From positions 1 to 40,959 of the forward strand of contig CANQDR010000023.1 of the NCBI GenBank assembly GCA_947593615.1: a DNA stretch of 40,959 bases. The letters run 5' to 3'. Position 1 is the stretch's first letter. Every line of letters starts with the position of its first letter. Under the pieces are notes generated by a model. That model did no database searches. It saw nothing but the letters and a program-made list of their open reading frames with translations, and was not told the origin of the DNA. Below are positions 25,704 through 34,463 of the stretch, piece by piece. The position numbers were made by a program, and so were the translations under genes. Origin of the DNA: an uncultured Clostridia bacterium. GTDB lineage: Bacteria; Bacillota; Clostridia; Oscillospirales; Acutalibacteraceae.

Positions 25704-27032
25704 TCAGTCAGTTTTGCCGACAGGGTCGCAGCCCATATAGTCGGTGATTTTAACCGTAACAAAATCTCCTGCTTTTGGTTTTTTACCGTTGCAGGTAAAA
25801 AATACACAGCCGTCTACTTCGGGAGAATCGGCATAGCTTCTTCCGAAAAAGCATTCTGCGAGCTTATCGTATCCTTCAACAAGAACCTCAAGAGATTTGC
25901 CGATCAAGCTTTCGCAATACTCAGACATTACTTTTTGTTGATGCTCCATAATAATGTCGGCGCGTTTTTGTTTGATCTCATCGTCAAGCTGCTCGGGCAT
26001 AAGCGCCGCTTTGGTGTTTTCTTCCTGTGAATAGGCAAAGCAGCCGAGCCTTTGAAATTTCATCTCAGCGGCAAACTCCGCAAGCTCTTCAAACTGCTCA
26101 TCGGTTTCGCCGGGAAAGCCTGTAATAAAGGTTGAGCGGAATATTACGTCGGGTATCTTCGCCCTGATTTTATTCAGAAGCGCAGTAAGACTTTCCCTGT
26201 CGCCGCGGCGGTTCATTCTTTTGAGGACTTCACCGTTGCAGTGCTGAAGCGGAATGTCAATATATTTTACGATTTTTTCTTCGTCTGCAATTGTGTCTAT
26301 GAGTTCGTCTGTAATTCTGTCGGGATAACAATACAAAACCCTTATCCACTTAAAGCCGTCAATTTTACACAGCATTTTGAGAAGCTTTGCAAGATAGGGT
26401 TCACCGAATAAATCCTCACCGTATCGAGTGGTATCCTGTGCAATTACATTAAGCTCTTTAACTCCGTTTTCGGCAAGCGTTTCAGCCTCTTTTACAATAT
26501 CTTCGGGACGGCGGCTGCGAAAGCGGCCTCTGATAAGAGGAATTGCACAGTATGTACAGCAGTTGTCACAGCCTTCCGCGATTTTAATGTACGCCGTATA
26601 GGGAGGAGTTGACTGAATTCGTCCGCCCTCGAGAGGAAGGCATAAATTATCAGGGAAAATTTCTGATTTTTTGCCGTCAAGCGCTTTCAGAACTACATCT
26701 GCAATCTGTTCGTTTGCACCGATACCGATTGCGGCGTCAACCTCATAAAGCTGCTTCGTTATTTCATTTTTATATCTTTCTGCAAGGCATCCTGTTACAA
26801 TAATAGCTTTTATTGTGCCTTCGCGCTTCAGCTTTCCAAGCTCGATAATTTCATCAATGCTTTCCTGTTTTGCCGATTCAATAAATCCGCAGGTATTAAC
26901 GATTACGGCATCAGCGTCGGCAGGGTCATTTACAATTGTAAATCCCTTATTTTTCAGTGTAAACAAAAGCATTTCAGCATCGACCTGATTTTTTGCACAG
27001 CCAAGCGATACAATGCCAGCCTTATAATTCAT
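25704..27032 (-). CDS. rimO: Ribosomal protein S12 methylthiotransferase
   Basis: A 442-residue radical-SAM enzyme that adds a methylthio group to an Asp of ribosomal protein S12. The N-terminal UPF0004 domain has the three cluster-binding Cys in VSLGCAKNQVDAE, VIVNTCGFIES and IIVTGCLAERY. The radical-SAM CxxxCxxC is in EGCDNCCTYCAIPLIRGRF, and an extra Cys occurs inside the motif. A TRAM domain ends the protein. The SLGCAKNxVD wording and IRGRxRSR separate RimO from MiaB. Its ATG overlaps the recX stop by 4 bases (ATGA), so translation is coupled. Confidence 0.96.
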   Translation of the reverse strand: MNYKAGIVSLGCAKNQVDAEMLLFTLKNKGFTIVNDPADADAVIVNTCGFIESAKQESIDEIIELGKLKREGTIKAIIVTGCLAERYKNEITKQLYEVDAAIGIGANEQIADVVLKALDGKKSEIFPDNLCLPLEGGRIQSTPPYTAYIKIAEGCDNCCTYCAIPLIRGRFRSRRPEDIVKEAETLAENGVKELNVIAQDTTRYGEDLFGEPYLAKLLKMLCKIDGFKWIRVLYCYPDRITDELIDTIADEEKIVKYIDIPLQHCNGEVLKRMNRRGDRESLTALLNKIRAKIPDVIFRSTFITGFPGETDEQFEELAEFAAEMKFQRLGCFAYSQEENTKAALMPEQLDDEIKQKRADIIMEHQQKVMSEYCESLIGKSLEVLVEGYDKLAECFFGRSYADSPEVDGCVFFTCNGKKPKAGDFVTVKITDYMGCDPVGKTD

Positions 27033-27640
27033 ATGCAGTCTTCCTCTGTGTATTCTTCAAAAACGGCCCGTATTTCATCCCATCCGTAACCGAGCCGCTG
27101 AAGCGCAGCAACAGCTCTGCGCTTTATTTTTTCATCATTAATGTTTTTGTATTTTCTTTCTATGACCGCCCTGATTTGTTCATGACTGTCAACCGTAATT
27201 TCGTCGAGAATTTCAGAAGCGAGTTCTTTTTCAATTCCCTTTTGAGCAAGCTCATAAACGGCAGCTCTTTTTGACATATGTTTTGTAAACAGCAGTTTTC
27301 GGGCATAGCGTTCGGCAAAGCTCTCGTCATTTACAAGACCGAGCTCTTCCATACGTTCAACGGCCTTTTCTGCGGATTCTTCATCACAGGTGCGCTTTAT
27401 TTTATCTTTAAGCTCTTTTTTAGAGTGGTCACGGTATGAAATAAGCCACAGCGCCTTTTCTTTTGCGCGCCTTTCGTTGCTTAAGGCAATTATCCCGTGA
27501 AGTTCATCATCGTCAATTTCTCTGCCGACGTCAAATCTGTTCTCAATAAGAGTTTGAGTGTCAAGATTCATAACGAACTCACCGTCAATATACAGTGCAC
27601 TCATAGCCTTTTTTCTCGGCTCAATTGCAGTAATAAGCAT
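27029..27640 (-). CDS. recX: RecX regulator of RecA
   Basis: A 203-residue, highly charged helical protein of the RecX family. It binds RecA filaments and limits recombinase activity. It shows the three-helix repeats of RecX: LWLISYRDHSKKELKDKIKR, MEELGLVNDESFAERYARKL, and the C-terminal RAVAALQRLGYGWDEIRAVF. The start codon overlaps the recA stop by one base (TGATG), and its own stop overlaps the rimO start, so it is translationally coupled on both sides. Position directly after recA supports the name. Confidence 0.93.
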   Translation of the reverse strand: MLITAIEPRKKAMSALYIDGEFVMNLDTQTLIENRFDVGREIDDDELHGIIALSNERRAKEKALWLISYRDHSKKELKDKIKRTCDEESAEKAVERMEELGLVNDESFAERYARKLLFTKHMSKRAAVYELAQKGIEKELASEILDEITVDSHEQIRAVIERKYKNINDEKIKRRAVAALQRLGYGWDEIRAVFEEYTEEDCI

Positions 27641-28758
27641 CAGTCGTCAACGAGAACATCTATTTTAGCACTGCTTTTAGCCGGCTTAACAGCGGGTGCA
27701 GAAGCAGCAGACGGTTCTGCGGCGGGAATTTCCGTGATTTTAGCTTTCGGGGTCGCTTTTTTTCGTGCATAAAGTTTATCAATATTCGCCCAGAGCTTGT
27801 CTTCAATCTCTTTAGCAAGCGAGGTGTCTGTCTTTAAAAGTTCCTTGACTTTGTCACGCCCCTGGCCGAGTCGGTTACCGTTGTAGCTGAACCATGCACC
27901 TGATTTCTGTACGATCTCAGCCTTTACTGCAAGGTCGAGCAGTTCGCCCTCACGTGAGATACCCTCGCCATACATAATGTCAAACTCTGCTTCTCTGAAT
28001 GGCGGAGCGATCTTATTCTTAACAACCTTTGCTCTTGTGTGCGAGCCTATCATTTCTCCGTTAACTTTTATGGTTTCTACACGTCTTATGTCTATGCGGA
28101 CAGAGCTGTAAAATTTAAGCGCACGTCCTCCTGTTGTGACCTCGGGATTTCCGTAAACTACGCCGACTTTTTCACGAAGCTGATTTATGAAAATTGCAAC
28201 ACAGTTTGATTTTGAAATTGCACCTGCGAGCTTTCTTAATGCCTGTGACATAAGTCTTGCGTGCAGACCAACGTGACTGTCACCCATTTCGCCCTCAATT
28301 TCAGCCTTAGGAACAAGAGCGGCAACGGAGTCAATTACAATTACGTCAATTGCTCCGCTTCGTATGAGGGCTTCTGCAATTTCAAGAGCGTCCTCGCCTG
28401 TGTCGGGCTGAGAAACAAGAAGCGAATCAACATCAACGCCGAGCGCAGCGGCATAGGTAGGATCAAGTGCGTGTTCGACATCAATAAATGCAACATTACC
28501 GCCGTTTTTCTGTCCCTCTGCAATACAGTGGAGAGAAAGCGTAGTTTTACCCGATGATTCGGGACCGTATATTTCAACAATTCTTCCTCTTGGAAGTCCT
28601 CCGATACCGAGTGCAACGTCAAGTGAGAGGGAACCCGTTGATATGTGGTCAATGCTCATATGTTTGTTTTCGCCAAGTCGCATAACTGCACCCTTGCCAA
28701 ACTGCTTTTCAATTTGTGAAAGTGCGGTTTCAAGTGCTTTTGTCTTATCTACTGCCAT
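27640..28758 (-). CDS. recA: Recombinase RecA
   Basis: A 372-residue homologous recombination ATPase. The Walker A site is [14 protein letters not shown] and the Walker B is [20 protein letters not shown]. The MAW motif appears as [23 protein letters not shown]-binding loop regions L1 ([20 protein letters not shown]) and L2 ([16 protein letters not shown]) are intact. The C-terminus carries an Ala/Pro/Lys-rich tail ending VLVDD, longer than the minimal core but within family range. The start at 28758 has CGGAGG upstream. Promoter at 28814-28842. The operon recA-recX-rimO-pgsA-cysE-cysS differs from the common order rimO-pgsA-cinA-recA. Confidence 0.99.
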   Translation of the reverse strand: MAVDKTKALETALSQIEKQFGKGAVMRLGENKHMSIDHISTGSLSLDVALGIGGLPRGRIVEIYGPESSGKTTLSLHCIAEGQKNGGNVAFIDVEHALDPTYAAALGVDVDSLLVSQPDTGEDALEIAEALIRSGAIDVIVIDSVAALVPKAEIEGEMGDSHVGLHARLMSQALRKLAGAISKSNCVAIFINQLREKVGVVYGNPEVTTGGRALKFYSSVRIDIRRVETIKVNGEMIGSHTRAKVVKNKIAPPFREAEFDIMYGEGISREGELLDLAVKAEIVQKSGAWFSYNGNRLGQGRDKVKELLKTDTSLAKEIEDKLWANIDKLYARKKATPKAKITEIPAAEPSAASAPAVKPAKSSAKIDVLVDD

Positions 28759-28813
28759 TTCAGATTCCTCCGTAGCATCCCGTAATTAAACAGGAAATTA
28801 TATTTCATTGATA

Positions 28814-28842
28814 ATTATAAAATATGCGAACTTAAATTGCAA
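28814..28842 (-). promoter_or_regulatory. recA promoter with a degenerate LexA-like site
   Basis: On the minus strand -35 TTGCAA (28837-28842), 17 bases, -10 TATAAT (28814-28819). The spacer contains AAGTTCG, a half-site of the Firmicute LexA box, but the other half is degenerate. A second partial match, CGAACAAAATTTC, lies at about 28863-28875. I see no clean CGAAC-N4-GTTCG. Confidence 0.65.
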
Positions 28843-28874
28843 TAAAAACAGCTCAAAATAATCGAACAAAATTT

Positions 28875-29723
28875 CTATTTTATATGCAGAGTCCCAATTA
28901 TCGCCCTCTGCACGCCGCCTAAATCAAATTCTGTTTGTATATTATCGAAGCCTTTTTCCTTCATAAGTGAGGAAACATAATCAGCTTGCCCCTCGCCGAG
29001 TTCAAAGGCAAGCGCTCCTCCGTTTTTCAGCTTTTTACTCCAACATTTAATTATTGCTTCATAAAAATCAAATCCGTTTTCTCCGCCGTCAAGCGCCATG
29101 GCAGGCTCATACTGAACCTCGGCTTGAAGTGTCGGCATATCATTGCTTTTTATATACGGCGGATTTGAAACTATTAAATCATACTCTCTGTCGGCAAAAT
29201 CAGAATGACATTTGAAAATATCACCTTTAAAGGTTGTGACGCAGGCATTGTTTTCTTTTACATTCTTTTCAAGATATCTAAATGCCTCATTACTAAGCTC
29301 AACTGCCGTAACATCAGCATTTGCAAGTTTTGAGAGAGCAACCGAAATTGCACCGCTTCCTGCACACAAATCAATTGTTTTTTTGGCGGGCTTGTCTTTT
29401 AGAAAGTTAAGACACAAATTGACCGCAACTTCGGTGTCGTCGCGCGGAATCAGTACACCTTTTCCGACGGAAAATTCAAATCCGCAAAAGCTCCAGCTTC
29501 CCAAAATATATTGCAAAGGCTCATGGTTTGTCCGTCTTTTTGCAAGAGAAAAAAGCAAATTTGCTTTGCAGTCATCAAGATTGTTATTGCCGTCAGTAAT
29601 CAATGCAAGTCGGTCATAGCCCGTTGCCTTTTTTAAAAGACACATTGCTTCAAAACCAGGGTCGTCCGTGCCGAATTCTGCGAGCAGATTTTTGCATTTT
29701 ACGTAAGCGTCTTTAACAGTCAT
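28875..29723 (-). CDS. prmC: Peptide chain release factor N5-glutamine methyltransferase
   Basis: A 282-residue SAM-dependent methyltransferase that methylates the Gln of the GGQ motif in release factors 1 and 2. The SAM-binding motif is IDLCAGSGAISVALSK and the catalytic NPPY is YDLIVSNPPYIKSNDMP. The N-terminal helical domain that holds the release factor is present (PLQYILGSWSFCGFEFSVGK, then GVLIPRDDTE). I prefer ATG 29723, because it overlaps the preceding stop as TGATG; a GTG at 29732 would add three residues. It is coupled to the DUF1385 gene, a common neighbour of prmC in Firmicutes. Confidence 0.95.
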   Translation of the reverse strand: MTVKDAYVKCKNLLAEFGTDDPGFEAMCLLKKATGYDRLALITDGNNNLDDCKANLLFSLAKRRTNHEPLQYILGSWSFCGFEFSVGKGVLIPRDDTEVAVNLCLNFLKDKPAKKTIDLCAGSGAISVALSKLANADVTAVELSNEAFRYLEKNVKENNACVTTFKGDIFKCHSDFADREYDLIVSNPPYIKSNDMPTLQAEVQYEPAMALDGGENGFDFYEAIIKCWSKKLKNGGALAFELGEGQADYVSSLMKEKGFDNIQTEFDLGGVQRAIIGTLHIK

Positions 29724-30709
29724 CACTTGCACACAATATCTGAACCGTCTTCGGGAATAACTGCCTTGATTGCCTCAATTGCAACCTCAATCATTTTTTC
29801 GTCGGGTTCTTTTGTTGTAATTCTCTGTGCCCAGAGTCCCGGAGCGGCAATAATTCGTGTAAGAAGATTATCGTGCTTTCCGCAGATTTTAATTAATTCA
29901 TATCCTACTCCGCAGGAAATAGGGAGAAGAAGTATTTTGAAAACAGGTCTTAAAAATCCTATGCCAAACGGAGCAACCGGAACAAACAGTCCCACAATAA
30001 TTCCGATGATCAGCATAAGCACCATAAAGCTGGTACCGCAGCGAGGGTGAAAACGCGACTGCTTTTTTACATTCGCAACAGTAAGCTCTTCTTCATTTTC
30101 ATAGCAGAAAATCGTTTTGTGTTCTGCACCGTGATACATAAACACACGCTTCATTTCTGTCATTTGCGAGCATAGGACTATGTAAAGCAGGAATATTACT
30201 ATTTTGAGAACTCCCTCAAAAACCGATTTCCAGAAAACTGCGGTTTCTCCTTCGCCCTTAAATGCAGGTACAAAGTTAGCGGTAAAGTCAAAAAGAAAAG
30301 AGGGTACAAAGAAAAACAAACCTACAGCCAGAGCAACTCCTAAAATGGACGCAAACACCATAAGTATTTTTACAAGCTTGTCGCCGAACTTTTCATCAAG
30401 CCATTTTTCAAACTTTGAGGGTTCTTCCTCCTCGATTTCTCCTGCTTCAATTGCTTTGTCGGCAGAAAGCATGAGAGACTTGTAGGATAAATGCATTGAA
30501 TCAATAAGTCCAGCAATTCCTCGTAAAAACGGAAGTTTAAATATTTTTACTTTTGAGGGAATGGTATTAATGCTGATGTCCTCGCTGTAAATTTCATTTT
30601 CGCCTGTTCTCACGCAAACCGTAGTGCGTTTCGGTCCGCGCATCATTATGCCTTCAATCAATGCGCTTCCGCCGATTGAAGTTATTTTTTTAGTAGTATT
30701 CTTAGCCAT
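29723..30709 (-). CDS. DUF1385 family integral membrane protein
   Basis: A 328-residue protein. The N-terminal signature GGSALIEGIMMRGPKRT and the core HGAEHKTIFCYENEEELTVAN plus QSRFHPRCGTSFMV are hallmarks of the DUF1385 (YqhQ-like) family. Four or more membrane helices follow (ILMVFASILGVALAVGLFFF, VLKIVIFLLYIVLCS, FMVLMLIIGIIVGLFVPVAP). The His, Glu, Cys and Arg residues in the central motif look like a metal or active site, but no reaction is established. In many clostridia it sits beside prmC, prfA or rpmE, as here. The start at 30709 has AAAGGAA upstream, and the gene follows the kinase by 42 bases. Confidence 0.9.
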   Translation of the reverse strand: MAKNTTKKITSIGGSALIEGIMMRGPKRTTVCVRTGENEIYSEDISINTIPSKVKIFKLPFLRGIAGLIDSMHLSYKSLMLSADKAIEAGEIEEEEPSKFEKWLDEKFGDKLVKILMVFASILGVALAVGLFFFVPSFLFDFTANFVPAFKGEGETAVFWKSVFEGVLKIVIFLLYIVLCSQMTEMKRVFMYHGAEHKTIFCYENEEELTVANVKKQSRFHPRCGTSFMVLMLIIGIIVGLFVPVAPFGIGFLRPVFKILLLPISCGVGYELIKICGKHDNLLTRIIAAPGLWAQRITTKEPDEKMIEVAIEAIKAVIPEDGSDIVCK

Positions 30710-30751
30710 TAAAGATTCCTTTCGTATTTTTATATATAACCCAATATACGT

Positions 30752-32218
30752 TTAAAGTTTTATGTTTTCGGGCATAGTCTGTTCTTCGCCCTCTTTAAAA
30801 ACAGGGAATGTAAGAGTTACTGTTGTGCCTACGCCCTCGCCGCTTTCTATGTCAAGCGAACCGTTGTGCAAATTCATTATTTCGTCGGCAACGGCAAGAC
30901 CTATGCCGGATCCCCGTACAGTCTGATTTGCCTTATAAAATTTTTCTTTTACTTTCGGCAGGTCGTCAGCGGAAATTCCGCATCCCGTGTCGGTAACTAC
31001 AATTTTTATAATGTCGGGCTCGTCTTTATTGTAAATAACCTGAGCGGCAACAACTCCGCCCTTAGGCGTATATTTAAGTGCATTGTCAAGAATGTTTATG
31101 AAAACCTGTTTTAATCTGTTTCGATCGCCGTAAACAGGGGGATAAACAGCTTCAGGCTCGTCATAGAGCAAATGCTTGCCCTCTTTGACTGCACGTTCTT
31201 TCAGCATATATACGGTTTCATCAAACTCTGCAAGAATGTCGAGCTTTTCATTCATAAGCACCATTCTGCCGCTTTGAATACGGCTAAAATCCAAAAGTTC
31301 CTCAACAATACTTGTCAGTCTTGAGCTTTCTTTAATAATTACGCCCATACCTCTGTCAAAAGTACGTCGGTCAAGTTTTCCACGCTCGGAAAGCTGCATT
31401 GTTTCCGCCCATCCCTTTATTGCTGTAAGTGGAGTTCGAAGCTCGTGTGATACCCTTGAAATAAAGTCATTTTTCATTTGCTCGGTTGTCTGCAAATCTT
31501 TAGCCATATCGCTGACGGCGTCGCACAGGTCACCGATTTCATCATCGTATTTATGTTCAATTTTTTCAGACGCCGAAAAATCTCCGTGAGCGATTTTATC
31601 TGCGGTTACGGACAGCCTTCGTATGGGTTTAACAATGGAGCGGATAAATAACAGCCCTGAAATGATTACAAGTGCAATTATCACGATTCCAAGTGCAATA
31701 ATCATTGCTGAAATAAGCATTATACGGTTATTTACGGGATCCATAGATACAATATATCTGATTGCACCCACGACGGTATCGCTGTCATTGGTAATAATTC
31801 TGGTCTCACTCATAGCGCTTTCGCCTGAATCAAGTGTTCCGCTCCAAAAAGCAAATCCTTCGTCGTTATTTTTGGCATCTTCAAAATCGGTGATTTTGGG
31901 GCTTGCTGACGGTATAAAGCCGGTTGAAGTCATGACAACTCTGCCTGAGGAATTGATTACCATAACCTCCATTTGTTCTTTTTTATCAAAATTTTCAACA
32001 TAATCGCGTGCTGAAGATGTGAATCCCATTGAACTGTCGCTGGTGTAACCGGAAAAAACAAGTGAAAGTTCACTGCTTGTAGAAGCAAGGCTTTGTTCTA
32101 CACTGCGGTGGCAAAGATATGTAACAACAAAAATAAGGCTGACAACAATTAGAATGATGATTGTAAGAATAACGCTCAGCGTATTAAGCATCCAGCGCTT
32201 TGTAATGCCCTTAAACAT
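30752..32218 (-). CDS. PhoR/WalK-type sensor histidine kinase
   Basis: A 488-residue membrane kinase. Helix 1 is at about residues 12-34, an extracellular sensor region of some 130 residues follows, and helix 2 is at about 170-195 (ALGIVIIALVIISGLLFIRS). HAMP comes next, then HisKA with the phosphoacceptor in FISRVSHELRTPLTAIKGWA. The ATPase shows its N-box FINILDNALKYTPKG, G1 VTDTGCGIS and G2 VRGSGIGLAVADEIM. The sensor region resembles dCACHE/PAS-like folds with VVMTSTGFIP. It follows its OmpR-type regulator, separated by a hairpin-containing gap of 127 bases. The signal is unknown; WalK-like roles in wall homeostasis or phosphate sensing are both possible. Confidence 0.93.
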   Translation of the reverse strand: MFKGITKRWMLNTLSVILTIIILIVVSLIFVVTYLCHRSVEQSLASTSSELSLVFSGYTSDSSMGFTSSARDYVENFDKKEQMEVMVINSSGRVVMTSTGFIPSASPKITDFEDAKNNDEGFAFWSGTLDSGESAMSETRIITNDSDTVVGAIRYIVSMDPVNNRIMLISAMIIALGIVIIALVIISGLLFIRSIVKPIRRLSVTADKIAHGDFSASEKIEHKYDDEIGDLCDAVSDMAKDLQTTEQMKNDFISRVSHELRTPLTAIKGWAETMQLSERGKLDRRTFDRGMGVIIKESSRLTSIVEELLDFSRIQSGRMVLMNEKLDILAEFDETVYMLKERAVKEGKHLLYDEPEAVYPPVYGDRNRLKQVFINILDNALKYTPKGGVVAAQVIYNKDEPDIIKIVVTDTGCGISADDLPKVKEKFYKANQTVRGSGIGLAVADEIMNLHNGSLDIESGEGVGTTVTLTFPVFKEGEEQTMPENIKL

Positions 32219-32274
32219 CCTGTTGCAGCCCTCCTTATAATTTATAAATCAACCTTGATACAGAAATTTTAAAA

Positions 32275-32327
32275 TCAGGGCGCATTAACGCATCAAAAAA
32301 TATCAATGCTTTTCAGCTGCACCCTGA
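32275..32327 (-). terminator. Hairpin between regulator and kinase genes, possible attenuator
   Basis: On the minus strand TCAGGGTGCA (32327-32318) pairs with TGCGCCCTGA (32284-32275) over 10 bp with one T-G pair. It encloses a second small stem GCAT/ATGC. TTTTAAAATTT follows. It would lower kinase expression relative to the regulator without separating them completely. Confidence 0.6.
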
Positions 32328-32345
32328 AACCGGGGATGGGAAAGA

Positions 32346-33053
32346 TTATGTTCCCGAATCCCACTTGTAGCCAAGTCCCCATACGGTGATAATATGCTTT
32401 GGATTTGACGGTTCGTCTTCTACTTTCATTCTTAATCTTCTTATGTTTACGTCAACTATTTTGTCCTCGCCTACATAAGCATTGCCCCAAACGTGGTTGA
32501 GAATGTCTATTCTGTCAAGCGCAACTCCCGGATTGGAGAAGAAATACTCCATAATCTGAAATTCCACCTGAGTAAGCTCAATCATCTTATCGTTTTTGAG
32601 CAAAGCGCGGTTGCGAAGATTAAGAGTGAATTCTCCCGACTTGAGCTCTTCCTTAAAGTTGTTTTCTGCGTGTGCCTGAGCAAGTGTCACACGCCTGTAA
32701 AGGGAATCGACTCTTGCCAAAAGCTCGCTTGGAGAAAATGGTTTGGTAACATAATCATCTGCACCGAGCATAAGACCAGTAACCTTATCCATTTCCTGAG
32801 TTTTTGCCGAAAGCATAATAATTCCAATGCCTCCATTGCGGTTTCTCAGTTCCTTACATACCTGAAATCCGTCGATTCCCGGCATCATTACATCAAGAAT
32901 AGCAACATCAAAATCTCCGTCGCATTCATCGTATTTCTGTAATGCTGTTTCACCGCAGTCGGCTTCAACAACATCATAACCTGCACGTGTTAGGTTAATT
33001 ACGACAAAATCGCGAATAGCAGCTTCGTCTTCACAAACAAGTATTTTTTTCAT
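32346..33053 (-). CDS. OmpR/PhoB family response regulator
   Basis: A 235-residue regulator. In the receiver domain the acidic pair is in LVCEDEAAIRDF, the phosphoacceptor Asp in VAILDVMMPGIDGFQV, and the Lys in DDYVTKPFSPSELLARV. The winged-helix domain carries LTQVEFQIMEYFFSNPG, IDILNHVWGNAYVGEDKIVD and the recognition segment VNIRRLRMKVED, ending HIITVWGLGYKW. It is encoded with the kinase at 30752 and lies 28 bases after the lipoprotein gene. AGGAGG precedes the ATG by eight bases. Regulated genes cannot be read from this window. Confidence 0.96.
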   Translation of the reverse strand: MKKILVCEDEAAIRDFVVINLTRAGYDVVEADCGETALQKYDECDGDFDVAILDVMMPGIDGFQVCKELRNRNGGIGIIMLSAKTQEMDKVTGLMLGADDYVTKPFSPSELLARVDSLYRRVTLAQAHAENNFKEELKSGEFTLNLRNRALLKNDKMIELTQVEFQIMEYFFSNPGVALDRIDILNHVWGNAYVGEDKIVDVNIRRLRMKVEDEPSNPKHIITVWGLGYKWDSGT

Positions 33054-33081
33054 ATCAAAACCTCCTTAGTATATTGAAAGA

Positions 33082-34425
33082 TTAAACCACAGTTTCGGTG
33101 AGAATTGAAAAAGCGGTTTTAATTTCGTCATCAGTAAGTGAATATTGACTGTCAGTGTTTAAATTTATAAAAGTATATGCATACCTGTTATCTTTATATA
33201 TCAGGGTGTATTCATCAGTGTTTTTGCCTTTGTCCCAATCTTCGACATCAAAAACCTTTATTTCAAAAAGCTTGCTGCCAAGAGTGGTTTTTTTCCATTC
33301 ATAAAATACGGTTGAATTATCCTGAGTGTTGTAAAGTGCAGTTACCGTGTCCGAAAGCCAGCTCTCAGGCATTTTAATCGTGTAGCTGAAGTTGTAGTTT
33401 GCAATCATACTGCATTTAAATTCTGTGGATTCATTCTGCATTAAAAACGTATTCCATGTGATTTTGTCTGCCACTGTTTCTTCGGACTCATTTTTCGAGT
33501 GGGGCAGTTTTGATGCTGAGGGAATTTCAATAACCGAGTCATTGTCAATGTCGGCTGAAATTACCGAACAGCTTCGCTGTGTAAAATTCTTTTTCTTATC
33601 TTTAAAGAGCGGATTTCTCAAAAGTAAAAGTTCTTTATTATAATATATAATCTGAGTGTTAAGCTCATCGCTTGCAAATGCGCCGTCAATTATAATTCCC
33701 TTGGTGTTTTCTCCTATATTGGAAATAGACACGTTTTTAAATCTTACGACATTGGGGTCCATGGGTACTGACGCTTTTGCATAAAGGGCCTTTTTATCCT
33801 CATTATAGTCGAGCATAGTTGCGCCGGCTTCATTTTCGGTTGTATAAAGAGAGAGAGTCATTACCTCGTTTTTTCCGTCTGAATTAAAATCACCGCAGTA
33901 AAAACCGGAATAATTTTGTCCTGCCTGAATTTCCTCTGTTGTGCCGTTTGAATATGTATAGCACGAAAGTTTGTTAATGTTGGGCGTGTAAGTGGTATAA
34001 CCCACAAGAATTTCAAGCGTTTTGCTGCCGCCGACATCTGCGAAATCAACGCTGTCAATGTCAGTGGTTTCCGTTACGCTGTCAGAGGATAATTTCCATT
34101 CTCCGTCTGCTGAGTACATAACAAGCATATGTATTCTTGTTATGTCATCTCTCTCTCGGTAAAAGGCAACGGCTTCATCTGTTTTGTCGCCGTCAAGGTC
34201 AGACATGATAATTGCGCTTCGGTAATTTCCGCTTTTGGGATATTTAAGCGTGTATTCGTCTTTTGCGGTATCGGCAATAAGCTGTTCTATTTCTGCTTCA
34301 TCACCCATTGTTTTGGGAGGCCTGAGCAGATTTTCGGAGCTAAAATCAGTTATATTGCATCCGCCTGCCGACGATATAAATATTGCGCCGAGCGTTACGG
34401 CTGATAAAACCGTTTTAAGCTTCAA
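33082..34425 (-). CDS. Lipoprotein with FG-GAP/VCBS-like repeats, upstream of a two-component system
   Basis: About 447 residues. TTG 34425 is the better start, with AGGAGG eight bases upstream; a GTG at 34434 overlaps that site. Signal peptide with lipobox-like ISSAGGC. The body contains repeated acidic Asp-rich loops: IIMSDLDGDKTDEAVAFY, VDFADVGGSKTLEILVGY, YCGDFNSDGKNEVMTLSLYT and VISADIDNDSVIEIPSAS. This DxDxDGxxE pattern is typical of beta-propeller calcium-binding blades. A C-terminal domain (about 300-447) follows. The function is unknown. Placed between trmB and the OmpR regulator, it may act as an extracellular partner of the downstream kinase; this is inference. Confidence 0.8.
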   Translation of the reverse strand: MKLKTVLSAVTLGAIFISSAGGCNITDFSSENLLRPPKTMGDEAEIEQLIADTAKDEYTLKYPKSGNYRSAIIMSDLDGDKTDEAVAFYRERDDITRIHMLVMYSADGEWKLSSDSVTETTDIDSVDFADVGGSKTLEILVGYTTYTPNINKLSCYTYSNGTTEEIQAGQNYSGFYCGDFNSDGKNEVMTLSLYTTENEAGATMLDYNEDKKALYAKASVPMDPNVVRFKNVSISNIGENTKGIIIDGAFASDELNTQIIYYNKELLLLRNPLFKDKKKNFTQRSCSVISADIDNDSVIEIPSASKLPHSKNESEETVADKITWNTFLMQNESTEFKCSMIANYNFSYTIKMPESWLSDTVTALYNTQDNSTVFYEWKKTTLGSKLFEIKVFDVEDWDKGKNTDEYTLIYKDNRYAYTFINLNTDSQYSLTDDEIKTAFSILTETVV

Positions 34426-34463
34426 TCTGTTCACCTCCTGTTAATATGTGCTGAACGTTATGT

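Noticed and set aside
29212..29619. 135-codon plus-strand frame
   Set aside because: It is antisense to prmC, which has all its catalytic motifs.
31623..32003. 126-codon plus-strand frame with hydrophobic content
   Set aside because: It mirrors the transmembrane and sensor region of the histidine kinase on the other strand.
32493..32942. 149-codon plus-strand frame
   Set aside because: It is antisense to the OmpR-type regulator, which is intact and conserved.
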